The notes: generated from the letters alone by a model not told the origin. Positions 37,262-46,460 are shown, numbered from the stretch's first letter. The stretch is 64,000 nt of DNA from Arthrobacter yangruifuii (GCF_009192775.1 NZ_VTFX01000007.1:1-64000), one strand, 5' to 3'. A program made the numbers and translations.

Positions 37262-38368
37262 ATGCAGATCGGCGTATTCAGCGTCAGCGACATTACCCGG
37301 GACCCCGTCACCGGGCAGATGCCGACCGAGGCCGAGCGGATCAAGGCGGCGGTGGCCATCGCCCGCAAGGTCGAAGAGATCGGCATGGACGTCTACGCCA
37401 CCGGCGAGCACCACAATCCGCCCTTCTACGCCAGCTCCCCCACCACCCTGCTGGGCTACATTGCGGCGCAGACCGAGCGGATCATCCTCTCCACCACCAC
37501 CACGCTGATCACCACCAATGACCCGGTGAAGATCGCCGAGGACTTCGCCATGCTCCAGCATCTGGCCGACGGCCGGGTGGACCTGGTCCTGGGCCGCGGC
37601 AACACCGCACCGGTGTATCCGTGGTTCGGCAAGGACCCGCAGGACTCGGTGGAACTGACCGTGGAGAACTACAACCTGCTGCGCCAGCTCTGGGACAAGG
37701 ACACCGTGAACTGGCAGGGCAAGTTCCGTACCCCGCTGCACAACTTCACCTCCACGCCCCGGCCCCTTGACGGCGTCGCCCCGTTCGTCTGGCACGGCTC
37801 CATCCGCACCCCGCAGGTGGCCGAAATCGCCGCCTACTTCGGGGACGGCTTCTTCGCGAACAACATCTTCTGGCCGAAGGAGCACTACATGCAGCTCATC
37901 GGACTCTACCGGGAGCGGTACGAGCACTACGGCCACGGACGTGCAGACCAGGCAATCGTGGGGCTGGGCGGACAGTTCTTTATGCGGAAGAACTCGCAGG
38001 ACGCCGTGAACGAGTTCCGCCCGTACTTCGACAACGCCCCGGTCTACGGGCACGGTCCGTCCATGGAGGACTTCACGGCGCAGACACCGCTGACCGTCGG
38101 CAGCCCGCAGGAGGTACTGGAGAAAACCCTCAGCTTCTCCGATTACTTCGGCAACTACCAGCGCCAGCTGTTTCTGATCGACCACGCCGGCCTGCCGCTG
38201 AAGACCGTCCTCGAGCAGCTGGACCTCTTCGGTGAATACGTGCTGCCGGAACTGCGCAGGGAGCTGGACGCCCGCCGTCCCGCGGACGTTCCCGAGGGTC
38301 CCGTCCACGCGGCACGGGTAGCTGCCCGGGTAGCTGCCGAAACGGTCCCGTCCCCCTCGGTTCAGTAG
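37262..38368 (+). CDS. LLM-class flavin-dependent oxidoreductase (luciferase-like)
   Basis: A 368-residue FMN-dependent monooxygenase or oxidoreductase of the bacterial luciferase-like TIM-barrel family. Family features include YATGEHHNPPFYASSP (about 45-60), ERIILSTTTTLITTNDPVK, DLVLGRGN and PFVWHGSIRTPQ. By pattern it is closest to the CE1758-type group found in corynebacteria, but this cannot be confirmed without alignment. Substrate unknown; related enzymes detoxify electrophiles or quinones. GGAGGA 7 bases upstream sets the start. The MarR gene follows after 9 bases, and the two share the palindromic operator at 37211-37230. Confidence 0.9.
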   Translation: MQIGVFSVSDITRDPVTGQMPTEAERIKAAVAIARKVEEIGMDVYATGEHHNPPFYASSPTTLLGYIAAQTERIILSTTTTLITTNDPVKIAEDFAMLQHLADGRVDLVLGRGNTAPVYPWFGKDPQDSVELTVENYNLLRQLWDKDTVNWQGKFRTPLHNFTSTPRPLDGVAPFVWHGSIRTPQVAEIAAYFGDGFFANNIFWPKEHYMQLIGLYRERYEHYGHGRADQAIVGLGGQFFMRKNSQDAVNEFRPYFDNAPVYGHGPSMEDFTAQTPLTVGSPQEVLEKTLSFSDYFGNYQRQLFLIDHAGLPLKTVLEQLDLFGEYVLPELRRELDARRPADVPEGPVHAARVAARVAAETVPSPSVQ

Positions 38369-38377
38369 GCTGGAACC

Positions 38378-38833
38378 ATGCACTCAACTAATGACGCCAC
38401 AACGAAGCAGGCAGCAGACGCATGGGAATCGCTGTTCCGCGTCCAGGTAGGCGTCATGCGGCGGCTGCAGCGGGATCCGGAGTTCCGGGACCTGACCATG
38501 CGCGAGTATGACGTCCTGTTCAACCTGACCCGCTGCCCCGGCGGCTGGATCCGGCTCAATGAGCTTAACGAACACCTGCTCATCAGCCAGCCCAGCCTGA
38601 GCCGGATGGTGGACCGCCTCCAGGCCCGCGGCCTGGTGCAGCGCCGGCCCGCGGAAAATGATCAGCGCGGCGTCGAACTCTCCCTGACCGCGGAGGGCCG
38701 GGCAGTGCAGCGGCGCCTGGGCCGCGTCCACGTCCGCGGAATCCATGACCTGCTGACCCCTGCCCTGGACCGCGCCGAGCTGGCGCAGCTGAAGGAACTG
38801 ACGGACAAGGTCCTGGCGAGTCTGGCGGATTAG
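38378..38833 (+). CDS. MarR-family repressor of the LLM operon
   Basis: A 151-residue winged-helix protein. The DNA-binding segment contains IRLNELNEHLLISQPSLSRM and the wing LQRRPAENDQRGVE preceded by Asp/Arg contacts. It is the second gene after the LLM oxidoreductase, so it most likely represses its own operon through the palindrome at 37211-37230 and releases it on binding a small lipophilic or electrophilic compound. Its stop overlaps by 4 bases with the stop of the convergent MFS gene. Confidence 0.9.
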   Translation: MHSTNDATTKQAADAWESLFRVQVGVMRRLQRDPEFRDLTMREYDVLFNLTRCPGGWIRLNELNEHLLISQPSLSRMVDRLQARGLVQRRPAENDQRGVELSLTAEGRAVQRRLGRVHVRGIHDLLTPALDRAELAQLKELTDKVLASLAD

Positions 38834-40299
38834 GCCGCGGCTTCTTCCGCCGCCAGCGGCGGATCGGCGAACGCCAGGCGGGGCACCAGCAGCAGGGCAA
38901 CCGCCGCGATAAAGGCCGTCACCGAGCACACGGCCCAAACGGTCAGGTACCCCGGGAGCGGGGCCGCCGTCCCGCCGCCGCCCGCTCCGCCCGAGAGGGC
39001 ATCCGCGGCCGCACCGGCAAGGGCGATGCCGAAGACCGCCGAAGCAAAGGACCCGCCGATGGTCTTGGTGGTGTTGGTCAGCCCCGTCGCCATGCCGGTC
39101 CGGTTCAGGGGCGCCGCGGCGGCGGCGGCCGACGGCAGCGCAGCCACCAGCGCCCCGGACCCCAGACCGGCCACCAGCATGTTCATCAGGGCCTGCGGCA
39201 GCGTGTCATGGAAGGGCAGGAACAGCCCGTAGCCGATGCCGACCAGGAGCGAAGCACCCACGAGAGTGTTCCGCGGGGTGGTCCGCCGCGCCGCCACGGG
39301 GAAGAGCAGTGCGCCCGCGAGCATGGCGAAAACGTAGGTGCCGATGATGATGGACACCTGCGAGGCCGCCAGGCCCAGGCCGTAGCCGTGCAGAGCCGGA
39401 TCGGTGCGAGCGAACGTGGACATGGGTGCCTGCGCGCCGAGCACCGAAATCCCGAACAGCCCGGCGGTCAGCTGGACCGGCCACATGGACGGGCTGCGCA
39501 GCATCCTGAAGTCCACCAGCGGATCCTTCCGGCGGAGCTCATACCGGACGAAGGGAAGGAAGGCGGCGGCACCGGCGGCCAGCACGGCCCACACCCACCA
39601 GGTTCCCGGCCCGTTGATCCGCAGGAAGGTGAGCCCGGAGGTGAGCAGCAGCAGCCCCGCGGCCAGCAGCACGAACCCGGTACGGTCCACGGTGCCGCCG
39701 TCCAGCGCTGCGGACTCCGGAACCCCGAAGTACACGGCGAAAATGCACAGGGTCACCGCCGCGGCGGGCACGCACAGGGTGAGCCACAGCGGCAGCTGCT
39801 CCACCAGGATTCCGCCCAGCAGTGCTCCGGCAATCACTCCGAACTCGAGTGCGCCGACCAGCAGGCCGGCGGCCCGGCGGGTCAGCACGGCCCGGTTGGG
39901 GGCCCGGCGCACCCGGCTGAAGATCAGGGCGATTTCCATCGGCAGCCAGACCACATAGAAACCCTGGAGCGACCACGCGGCCAGAAAGGTCCAAAAACCC
40001 GGGGCGAAGGCCACACCCCAGGAAGCCGCCGCAGTCAACACGGTGGAAATCAGCAGGATGCGCTTATGCCCGTAGATGTCCCCCAGTTTCGCCAGGATCG
40101 GCACGGCCAGGGCACTGAGCATCAGCTGGGCCGATTCAAACCAGTTGACGTCGCCGTCGTCAATGTTCAGGTGCCGGGCAATGTCCGTGAGCAGCGGCGT
40201 GTAGTAGCCCTGCAGGATGCCGCTGGTGACTTCCACCAGCACCAGGAACCCCACCAGGGGTCCGATCATGCGCATTCCGGGCAGCGACGGCGCCGACAT
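38830..40299 (-). CDS. MFS transporter, probable drug exporter
   Basis: A 489-residue major facilitator with about 14 TM helices, suggesting the DHA2 drug:H+ antiporter group. The motif A loop appears as LAKLGDIYGHKRIL after TM2; the TM5 region EFGVIAGALLGGILVEQ resembles motif C. It is on the minus strand, downstream of and overlapping by 1 base the M20 peptidase gene (TGATG), so the two are co-translated. The pairing of an exporter with a peptidase is uncommon and may concern an amino acid conjugate, but this is inference. Confidence 0.9.
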   Translation of the reverse strand: MSAPSLPGMRMIGPLVGFLVLVEVTSGILQGYYTPLLTDIARHLNIDDGDVNWFESAQLMLSALAVPILAKLGDIYGHKRILLISTVLTAAASWGVAFAPGFWTFLAAWSLQGFYVVWLPMEIALIFSRVRRAPNRAVLTRRAAGLLVGALEFGVIAGALLGGILVEQLPLWLTLCVPAAAVTLCIFAVYFGVPESAALDGGTVDRTGFVLLAAGLLLLTSGLTFLRINGPGTWWVWAVLAAGAAAFLPFVRYELRRKDPLVDFRMLRSPSMWPVQLTAGLFGISVLGAQAPMSTFARTDPALHGYGLGLAASQVSIIIGTYVFAMLAGALLFPVAARRTTPRNTLVGASLLVGIGYGLFLPFHDTLPQALMNMLVAGLGSGALVAALPSAAAAAAPLNRTGMATGLTNTTKTIGGSFASAVFGIALAGAAADALSGGAGGGGTAAPLPGYLTVWAVCSVTAFIAAVALLLVPRLAFADPPLAAEEAAA

Positions 40300-41705
40300 C
40301 AGAGCGCTCCCATCAGGGCCTTGTAGAAGACAATGCCCTCGCCGAACGTTTCGATGCCCAGCCGCTCATTATCGGCGTGGATGCCGGCCCGGTCCGCGGC
40401 ACTCATCCGGAAGGGGGCAAATCGGTACACTGCGTCGCAGATGGAGGTGAAGCGCCGCGCATCGGTTCCCGCGAGCATGATGTAGGGCACCGGCACGGCA
40501 TCCGGGAATACCGCCCTGATGGTGTCCTCCAGCAGGCCGAACTGGGCGTTGTCCGTGGCGGAGACCGGTGCCGGGTCGTTGCCTTCCACCACGCGCAGGG
40601 TGACCCTGGGGTCCCGGATGACGGACCGCAGGCGCGCCATGGTGGATTCCACCGTCTCCCCCACGGCGACCCGGATGTTGGCATTGGCGGTGGCTCGTGT
40701 GGCCAGGACATTGGAGCCCTTGCTTCCCCGCAGTTGGGTAACGGCCACGGTGGTGCGGGTCATGGCGTTGGGCTCCCCGCCGAGTAGCCCGAACACCTTG
40801 GTCAACGCACCGCGCAGATGCGCAGCGTTGCCCAGGACCAGGCGGGGCAGCAGCGGCGCCGACCCGGAAAGCCGCTGGACCATCTCCACGCTGACGTCCG
40901 GCAGCGAGGCCGGGAAGGGGCTGCGGTCCAGCCGGACGACGGCGCGGGCCAGGCGCGCGGTTGCTCCCATCCGGTTCGGGGTGGACGCGTGGCCGCCGGC
41001 GTCCTGGACCGCCAGTTCAACGTCGAGAATGCCCTTTTCGGAGACGCCGACGACGGCGAGCGGAGCGGACACGAAGGGGAAGGCGCCCGAGGCCACCGCT
41101 CCTCCTTCATCCAGCACCAGCCAGGGGCGGATACCGCGTGCCTCCAGCAGGGCCGCTGCGGCCGCCGCGGTGTCACCGGCGGTTTCTTCGTTGTTGCCGA
41201 AGGAGAAGTAGATGTCCCGTGCCGGTGTGAAGCCCTGGACAAGCAATTGTTCTGCCGCCTCCAGGACGGCGGCCATGGCACCCTTGTCATCGAGGGTGCC
41301 GCGGCCCTCGATGGTGGTGTCCGTTACGGTGCCGGCGAAGGGCGGATATTCCCACCGTTCAGGATCCTCCACCGGGACCACGTCATAGTGGGCCATCAGC
41401 ACCACGGGCCCCCTCCCGTCCGCGCCGGTCATGCCCGATGCGTGCTGCCCGTCCTGCCTTTCCTGCCCGTCCTGCCCCTCCCACCGGTACAGGAGCCCGA
41501 ATCCGTTGACCCGCTCCAGCTGCAGGGCCGCCGACACCCGGGGAAACAGGTCCGGCAGCGCCGCGATGAAGCCCTCGAACTGGTCCTCCTCCACCTCCTC
41601 CGGCACCCGTGAGGAGACGGTGCGGTAGGTGAGGAGACGGGCGAGCTTCGGGGCCGCCGCGCGGCCGAGGGCAACGGCGGCCGGCGCCGCATCAGAGCTG
41701 GACAT
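40299..41705 (-). CDS. M20-family metallopeptidase (carboxypeptidase-like)
   Basis: A 468-residue co-catalytic metallopeptidase. Metal ligands are seen in VVLMAHYDVVPVEDPERW (His, with Asp as DVVP), in GRGTLDDKGAMAAVLEA (bridging Asp), and in FSFGNNEETAGDTA (Glu-Glu catalytic and metal pair). The long form resembles the yeast Gly-X carboxypeptidase/PM20D group. A low-complexity insert (EGQDGQERQDGQ) precedes the first metal motif; its DNA is a CCTGCC-rich tandem tract. No signal peptide is seen, so it is cytosolic. Cotranscribed with the MFS gene. Confidence 0.9.
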   Translation of the reverse strand: MSSSDAAPAAVALGRAAAPKLARLLTYRTVSSRVPEEVEEDQFEGFIAALPDLFPRVSAALQLERVNGFGLLYRWEGQDGQERQDGQHASGMTGADGRGPVVLMAHYDVVPVEDPERWEYPPFAGTVTDTTIEGRGTLDDKGAMAAVLEAAEQLLVQGFTPARDIYFSFGNNEETAGDTAAAAAALLEARGIRPWLVLDEGGAVASGAFPFVSAPLAVVGVSEKGILDVELAVQDAGGHASTPNRMGATARLARAVVRLDRSPFPASLPDVSVEMVQRLSGSAPLLPRLVLGNAAHLRGALTKVFGLLGGEPNAMTRTTVAVTQLRGSKGSNVLATRATANANIRVAVGETVESTMARLRSVIRDPRVTLRVVEGNDPAPVSATDNAQFGLLEDTIRAVFPDAVPVPYIMLAGTDARRFTSICDAVYRFAPFRMSAADRAGIHADNERLGIETFGEGIVFYKALMGAL

Positions 41706-41760
41706 GGGCCGAGTGTAACGGGTGTGACGTACGTCTCAGTCCGGCGCGCGGAAGATGAAG

Positions 41761-42264
41761 TTACTGTTTGGTGACCGCTGCCGGAGGCTGGGATCCGGTG
41801 TCCGCAGCCGCGTGCAGCAGCGGCAGCATTCGTCCCTGGAAATGGGTATTCAGCACAATGACCGAGGAGGTCCTCAGGACGGTATTGGTGGAGACAATCG
41901 CATCGATGACCCGCTGCAGATCAGAGTTGGACCGGGCGGCAACCCGCGCCAGCAGATCACTCTCCCCCGAGACGGTGTGGACCTCCTGGATTTCCGGAAT
42001 GCGCGACAGCGCTGCCACCACCGCATCGTGCCCGGTGTCCTGGCGGATGGTCAGCGAGCAGTACGCCACGACGTCATACCCCAGGGCCTCGGCGTCAATC
42101 CGCGGACCCCATCCGGCAATCACGCCGGTCTCCTGCATCCGGTCCAGGCGCGCCTGGACGGTGGCCCGGGCAACGGAGAGCCGGCGCGAAGCCTCCAGCA
42201 CCGACATGCGGGGATTGTCGGTGAACAGGGTGACGATACGGGCGTCCAGCGCGTCGGTGGGCAT
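41761..42264 (-). CDS. Lrp/AsnC-family transcriptional regulator
   Basis: A 167-residue regulator. The N-terminal HTH reads ARIVTLFTDNPRMSVLEASRRL with a recognition helix in SVARATVQARLDRM. The C-terminal RAM/ACT-like sensor domain (about 60-150) binds amino acids in this family. It ends in a short Gln/Pro tail. It is divergent from an amino-acid permease. TTTGTACA elements occur in the shared intergenic region and upstream of the branched-chain 2-oxo acid dehydrogenase operon, which suggests a BkdR-like role. Confidence 0.92.
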   Translation of the reverse strand: MPTDALDARIVTLFTDNPRMSVLEASRRLSVARATVQARLDRMQETGVIAGWGPRIDAEALGYDVVAYCSLTIRQDTGHDAVVAALSRIPEIQEVHTVSGESDLLARVAARSNSDLQRVIDAIVSTNTVLRTSSVIVLNTHFQGRMLPLLHAAADTGSQPPAAVTKQ

Positions 42265-42293
42265 GGGGTCCTTTCAGGGACAGAACACAGGCA

Positions 42294-42310
42294 GTGTACA
42301 AATTGTAAAG
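42294..42310. promoter_or_regulatory. Lrp-like box between the regulator and permease genes
   Basis: Plus strand GTGTACAAATTGTAAAG, an AT-rich site in a GC-rich intergenic region. Its reverse complement carries ATTTGTACA, the same 9-mer found before the E1 alpha gene (43950-43958). The minus-strand TACAAT within it could also be the -10 of the regulator gene. A further TGTACA sits at 42370-42375. Confidence 0.45.
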
Positions 42311-42449
42311 GCAACGGCGCCGCCGGCCGGAAACGGGGATACACAAACCGGCCTTAAGATGGAATGAGGTGTACATTTCCGCGGCGGCTCCACCGCCAGC
42401 CCGTGCCTGCATCTGCAGCCCGTCCGTTCGTTCTAAGGCCCCTCCCGCT

Positions 42450-43877
42450 ATGCCCAGCTCCACCCGCCCGTCCGGCACCGACACTGAAGTATTGGCCGGG
42501 GAACCGCCCGCAGCGCGGAAAATGCAGCCGCGGCACCTCGTCCTGATGAGCCTGGGCAGCGCCATCGGCACCGGCCTGTTCGTGGGTTCCGGCGAAGGCA
42601 TTGCAGCGGCCGGTCCCGCGGTGCTGATTTCCTTCCTGATCGCCGGCACCATGGTGATCCTCATCATGCGCATGATGGGCGAGATGGCCGCAGCCGATCC
42701 CAGCAGCGGAGCATTCTCCGTCTACGCGGAGAAAGCCCTGGGCCGCACGGCGGGGACCACGGTCGGCTGGATGTGGTGGTTCCAGATCGTCATTGTCATC
42801 GCCGCCGAGGCCACGGCGGCAGCCGCCATCGTCGCATCCATGATCCCCGGCGTCGAGCAGTGGATGCTGGCCCTGGCGTTCATCATCATCTTCACCGCCG
42901 TCAACCTGGCCGGAGCCGCCAGCCTGGGCGAATTCGAGTACTGGTTCGCCATCCTGAAGGTCGCCGCGATTGTCGTCTTCCTCGGAATAGGCGTCGCCTT
43001 CGTGGCCGGCCTGCTCCCCGGCGTCGAGTCCCCCGGCACCTCCAACCTCTTCCACAACGGCGGCTTCATGCCCAACGGCCTGACCGGCGTCGCCTCAGGG
43101 CTGCTGCTGGTGGTCTTCGCCTTCGGCGGCACCGAGATCATCACCATTGCCGCCGCGGACACGGAGGAACCGTCCAAGAACATTGCCGGAGCGATCAACT
43201 CGGTGATCTGGCGGATCCTGGTCTTCTACATCGGCTCGGTCCTGGTCATGGTCACCGTCCTGCCCTGGGACAGCGAGGCGTTGAGCACCGGACCCTTCGT
43301 TGCGGTCCTGCATGCGGCACAGGTGCCCGGGGCGGATACCGTCATGGCGGTGGTCATCGTCATTGCCCTGCTGTCCGCCATGAACGCCAACCTGTACGGC
43401 GCCTCCCGGATGATCTACTCCCTGGGCGAACGCGGCCGGGCACCGGCTGCCCTGGGCCGGCTCAGCTCCGGTGGAGTGCCGCGCCGGGCGGTGCTGGCAT
43501 CGGTGGTGTTCGGGTTCATTGCCGTGGCGCTGAACTACCTGTACCCGGACACAGTGCTGATGATCCTGCTCAACACCGTCGGCTCCACCTGCCTGGTGGT
43601 CTGGGGCATTTCCATCGTTTCGCAGATCATCCTGCGGCGGCGCGCGGAGGCTGCCGGCGTCGAACTCACCTTCAAGATGTGGGCCTTCCCGTGGCTGTCC
43701 TACTTCGCCCTGGCGCTGCTGGCGGGCATAGTGGTCCTCGGCTTCTTCGACCCCAGTGTCCGTATTCAACTGCTGGCGACGGCGGCCCTGAGCACCGTAC
43801 TGGTGCTCCTGGCCTGGGCGTTCGAACGGCGCAGTGCCGCCCGGGCGCACGCCGACTCCGGCAGCTCCGCCGGCTAG
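42450..43877 (+). CDS. APC-family amino acid permease
   Basis: A secondary transporter with 12 predicted TM helices. The family start motif is HLVLMSLGSAIGTGLFVGSGEGIAAAGPA at TM1, with GEMAAADPSSGAFSVYAEK next, typical of the AAT (amino acid) branch. The frame opens at a GTG (42369, 502 residues). I favour the ATG at 42450 (MPSSTRPSG, 475 residues), although neither has a strong ribosome site. It is divergent from the Lrp-type regulator and upstream of the 2-oxo acid dehydrogenase operon, which hints that it imports a branched-chain or aromatic amino acid. Confidence 0.88.
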   Translation: MPSSTRPSGTDTEVLAGEPPAARKMQPRHLVLMSLGSAIGTGLFVGSGEGIAAAGPAVLISFLIAGTMVILIMRMMGEMAAADPSSGAFSVYAEKALGRTAGTTVGWMWWFQIVIVIAAEATAAAAIVASMIPGVEQWMLALAFIIIFTAVNLAGAASLGEFEYWFAILKVAAIVVFLGIGVAFVAGLLPGVESPGTSNLFHNGGFMPNGLTGVASGLLLVVFAFGGTEIITIAAADTEEPSKNIAGAINSVIWRILVFYIGSVLVMVTVLPWDSEALSTGPFVAVLHAAQVPGADTVMAVVIVIALLSAMNANLYGASRMIYSLGERGRAPAALGRLSSGGVPRRAVLASVVFGFIAVALNYLYPDTVLMILLNTVGSTCLVVWGISIVSQIILRRRAEAAGVELTFKMWAFPWLSYFALALLAGIVVLGFFDPSVRIQLLATAALSTVLVLLAWAFERRSAARAHADSGSSAG

Positions 43878-43983
43878 GCGCACCGAGCCACGGCTGACGC
43901 CCGCCCGGCCCTTGCAAAGTGCATAGCCGGTGGCGCAGTCGACCATTCTATTTGTACAGACTGTGTCATATTCGGCTGCCTGT

Positions 43984-44012
43984 TTGCCCACTGTGGCGTG
44001 AAGCACTAAATT
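43984..44012 (+). promoter_or_regulatory. Promoter of the 2-oxo acid dehydrogenase operon
   Basis: TTGCCC (43984-43989) and TAAATT (44007-44012) with a 17-base spacer. The E1 alpha ATG is 7 bases after the -10 box, so the transcript is probably leaderless. A TTTGTACA box (43951-43958) lies about 25 bases upstream of the -35, a suitable position for an activator. Confidence 0.65.
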
Positions 44013-44019
44013 GCGGACT

Positions 44020-45039
44020 ATGGACACTAATCTGCAACCTGCGGCCCTGCCTGCGGAGGAACTCCGGGAGCTGTACCGCCTGGTCACCGCCGTCCGGCAG
44101 CTGGACCTCGCCGCGATCGCCTGGCAGCGCCAGGGCATCATTCCCGGCTATGCCCCGGAGCTGGGCCAGGAAGCCGCCCAGGTAGGCAGCGCCTTTGCCA
44201 TGGATCCCAAGCATGACTTCATCTTCCCCACCTACCGGGAAATGGGGGTGGCGCTCACTCTGGGCGTGGACATGACCGCCTACATGTCCACCCATAAGGC
44301 GAGCTGGCACGGCGGCCTCTACAACCCGGTGCAGACTCGGCTCGCACCGATTCAGGCAGTGGTGGCCGGGTCCGTGCTGCACGCCGTGGGCTGGGCCCAC
44401 GGACAGACCCTCGCCGGAACCCCGGGCGTGGCCCTGACCTACTTCGGCGACGGCGCCAGCTCCCAGGGCGATGTCCATGAAGCCATGAACTTCGCCGGGA
44501 TCCTGAAGGCTCCGGTGATCTTCTTCGTCCAGAACAACGGCTGGGCCATTTCGCTGCCCACCGAGGCGCAGGTGGCGGGCGGAACTGTCGCAGCCCGCGC
44601 GGCCGGGTACGGCATCAAGGCCATCACCGTCGACGGCAACGACGCCGCCGCCGTCGTCCAGGCCACCCGCGAGGCTGCCGCACACGCCCGCACCGGACAC
44701 GGACCCGTGCTGATCGAGGCCATGACCTACCGCCGCGGCCCGCACTCCACCAGCGACGATCCCGGCAGGTACCGTTCCCTGGCGGAGGAACGGCGCGACG
44801 AAGGCCCGGACCCCGTCCGGCTGCTCGGGGACCGCCTGCTGGCGGACGGCATCGCCGACTCCGCATTCCTGGACGCGGCCCTGCAGGACGCCAACGCCAA
44901 CGCGGACCGCGTCCGCGAGGGGGTTATGGCGCTCGGCCCCCGCCCCGGATCCGAAATGTTCGACTTCGTTTTCGCCGAGCCCACCGACGCACTTCAAGCC
45001 CAGGCACGCGCCTGGCGGGAGGAATCCGAACATGTCTGA
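44020..45039 (+). CDS. 2-oxo acid dehydrogenase E1 component, alpha subunit (BCKDH-type)
   Basis: A ThDP-dependent decarboxylase subunit, 339 residues. The ThDP motif runs from FGDGASSQGDVHEAMNFAG to FFVQNNGWAIS (about residues 146-183). The phosphorylation-loop-like segment RRGPHSTSDDPGRYR is characteristic of branched-chain rather than pyruvate dehydrogenases. With the beta subunit it would oxidatively decarboxylate 2-oxoisovalerate, 2-oxoisocaproate and related acids and pass the acyl group to a lipoyl domain. It overlaps the E1 beta gene by 8 bases. The open frame could begin at TTG 44011, but ATG 44020 suits the leaderless promoter. Confidence 0.92.
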   Translation: MDTNLQPAALPAEELRELYRLVTAVRQLDLAAIAWQRQGIIPGYAPELGQEAAQVGSAFAMDPKHDFIFPTYREMGVALTLGVDMTAYMSTHKASWHGGLYNPVQTRLAPIQAVVAGSVLHAVGWAHGQTLAGTPGVALTYFGDGASSQGDVHEAMNFAGILKAPVIFFVQNNGWAISLPTEAQVAGGTVAARAAGYGIKAITVDGNDAAAVVQATREAAAHARTGHGPVLIEAMTYRRGPHSTSDDPGRYRSLAEERRDEGPDPVRLLGDRLLADGIADSAFLDAALQDANANADRVREGVMALGPRPGSEMFDFVFAEPTDALQAQARAWREESEHV

Positions 45040-46135
45040 GCAGCTCAGCGACACCGTGGCCTCCTCCGATCTGGAGGCGGCCGCCCGGAACGCCGCCCTG
45101 GCCGCCGGGCAGGAATCCGCGGAGGCACCCTCCCCGGAGGCCGGCGAAGGGCGGATGGAACACCTCTCGATGCAGGCCGCCCTGAACCGCGCCCTGGCCG
45201 AAACACTGGCCGAAGATCCCCGGGCCGTGGTCCTGGGCGAAGACGTGGGACGGCTCGGCGGGGTCTTCCGCATCACGGACGGCCTGCAGGCACGCTTCGG
45301 CGCCGAGCGCGTCTTTGACACCCCGCTGGCGGAATCCGGCATTCTCGGAATGTCGGTGGGGCTGGCCATGGCCGGCTTCCATCCGATTCCCGAAGTGCAG
45401 TTTGACGGGTTCGCCTACCCGGCAATCAACCAGATTGTCACCCAGCTGGCCCGGATGAACTACCGCAGCCGCGGCACCATGCCCATGCCGGTGACCCTGC
45501 GCGTGCCCAGCTTCGGCGGCATCCGCGCCCCCGAGCACCACGGCGAATCCCTCGAAGCCCTCTTCGCCCACGTGCCGGGCCTGAAAGTCGTGTCCCCGTC
45601 CAGCCCGCACGAGGCGTACCACCTGCTCAAATCCTCGGTGGCGGTTCCGGATCCGGTGATCTTCATGGAACCCAAGTGCCGCTACTGGCAGAAGGGCGAC
45701 GTATTCCTTGACGACGCCGGCCCCCTGCAGGGCTCCAAGGTGGTCCGACCCGGCAAGCACGTCACCCTGATTGCCTGGGGCGCCATGGTGGCACGGTGCC
45801 TGCAGGTTGCCGAGCTGGCCGCCGAGGACGGCATCGAGGTGGAGGTCCTGGATCTGCGCTGGCTCAAGCCGATCGACGCGGAAGGCCTTGCCGCGTCCGT
45901 GGCGCGGACCCGGCGCGCCGTCGTCGTCCACGAAGCGCCGCTGACCTCGGGCCTCGGCGCCGAAGTGGCCGCGCTCATCACGGAACGGTGCTTCGATACC
46001 CTGCGCGCTCCGGTTGGGCGCGTCACCGGATTCGACGTACCGTATCCCTCAGGCGACCTTGAAGACGAATACATCCCGAACATTGACCGCATCCTGTTCG
46101 GGATCCAGCGAGTATTGGAGTACCGGCGTGGCTGA
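45032..46135 (+). CDS. 2-oxo acid dehydrogenase E1 component, beta subunit
   Basis: A 367-residue transketolase-like subunit. A variable N-terminal tail (about 45 residues, acidic) precedes the core MQAALNRALAETLAEDPRAVVLGEDVGRLGGVF. Then FDTPLAESGILGMSVGLAMAG, with the ThDP-activating Glu, and the C-terminal domain with DLRWLKPIDAEGL and VVVHEAPLTSGLGAEVAA. It overlaps E1 alpha by 8 bases and the lipoyl gene by 8 bases, so the three are tightly coupled. The long N-terminal tail is unusual and may be where it contacts the small lipoyl protein. Confidence 0.93.
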   Translation: MSEQLSDTVASSDLEAAARNAALAAGQESAEAPSPEAGEGRMEHLSMQAALNRALAETLAEDPRAVVLGEDVGRLGGVFRITDGLQARFGAERVFDTPLAESGILGMSVGLAMAGFHPIPEVQFDGFAYPAINQIVTQLARMNYRSRGTMPMPVTLRVPSFGGIRAPEHHGESLEALFAHVPGLKVVSPSSPHEAYHLLKSSVAVPDPVIFMEPKCRYWQKGDVFLDDAGPLQGSKVVRPGKHVTLIAWGAMVARCLQVAELAAEDGIEVEVLDLRWLKPIDAEGLAASVARTRRAVVVHEAPLTSGLGAEVAALITERCFDTLRAPVGRVTGFDVPYPSGDLEDEYIPNIDRILFGIQRVLEYRRG

Positions 46136-46457
46136 AATCCCCTTCCCCCTTCCCGACCTTGGCGAGGGCCTGATCGAGGCCACCGTCCTGGAGTGGCTGG
46201 TGGCCGTGGGCGACCAGGTGGAACGCAACCAGCCGCTGGTGGAGGTGGAAACCACCAAATCCGCGGTGGAACTGCCCTCTCCGCAGGCCGGACGCGTTGC
46301 CCGCACCTACGGTGAGCCCGGTGAAACGATCAACGTGGGCGAACCGCTCATCGTTTTCGAGGTTCCGGACAACACCGCCGGGATTGTCGGCACCGTGCCG
46401 CAGGAGGCCCCCGCCCGGCGCCGGGTCCGTCTGACCGCAGCGCTGGACGAGGACTAG
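46128..46457 (+). CDS. Stand-alone lipoyl-domain protein (truncated E2)
   Basis: A 109-residue protein with a single lipoyl domain (about 3-80): LPDLGEGLIEATVLEWLVAV, then VEVETTKSAVELPSP with the lipoylated Lys44. It lacks both the peripheral-subunit-binding domain and the acyltransferase core of a normal E2, ending after a short basic linker (ARRRVRLTAALDED). It uses a GTG start overlapping E1 beta by 8 bases. Its TAG stop is directly followed, in the same frame, by the alpha/beta hydrolase gene, so the two look like one AcoC-like chain (lipoyl plus hydrolase, as in acetoin dehydrogenase E2) cut by one stop codon. It would carry the acyl group from E1. Confidence 0.9.
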   Translation: MAEIPFPLPDLGEGLIEATVLEWLVAVGDQVERNQPLVEVETTKSAVELPSPQAGRVARTYGEPGETINVGEPLIVFEVPDNTAGIVGTVPQEAPARRRVRLTAALDED

Positions 46458-46460
46458 CCG

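Noticed and set aside
35581-37386. A 601-residue open frame antisense to the RND gene
   Set aside because: His/Gln/Gly-rich shadow of a gene with clear RND topology, with no ribosome site or known motif.
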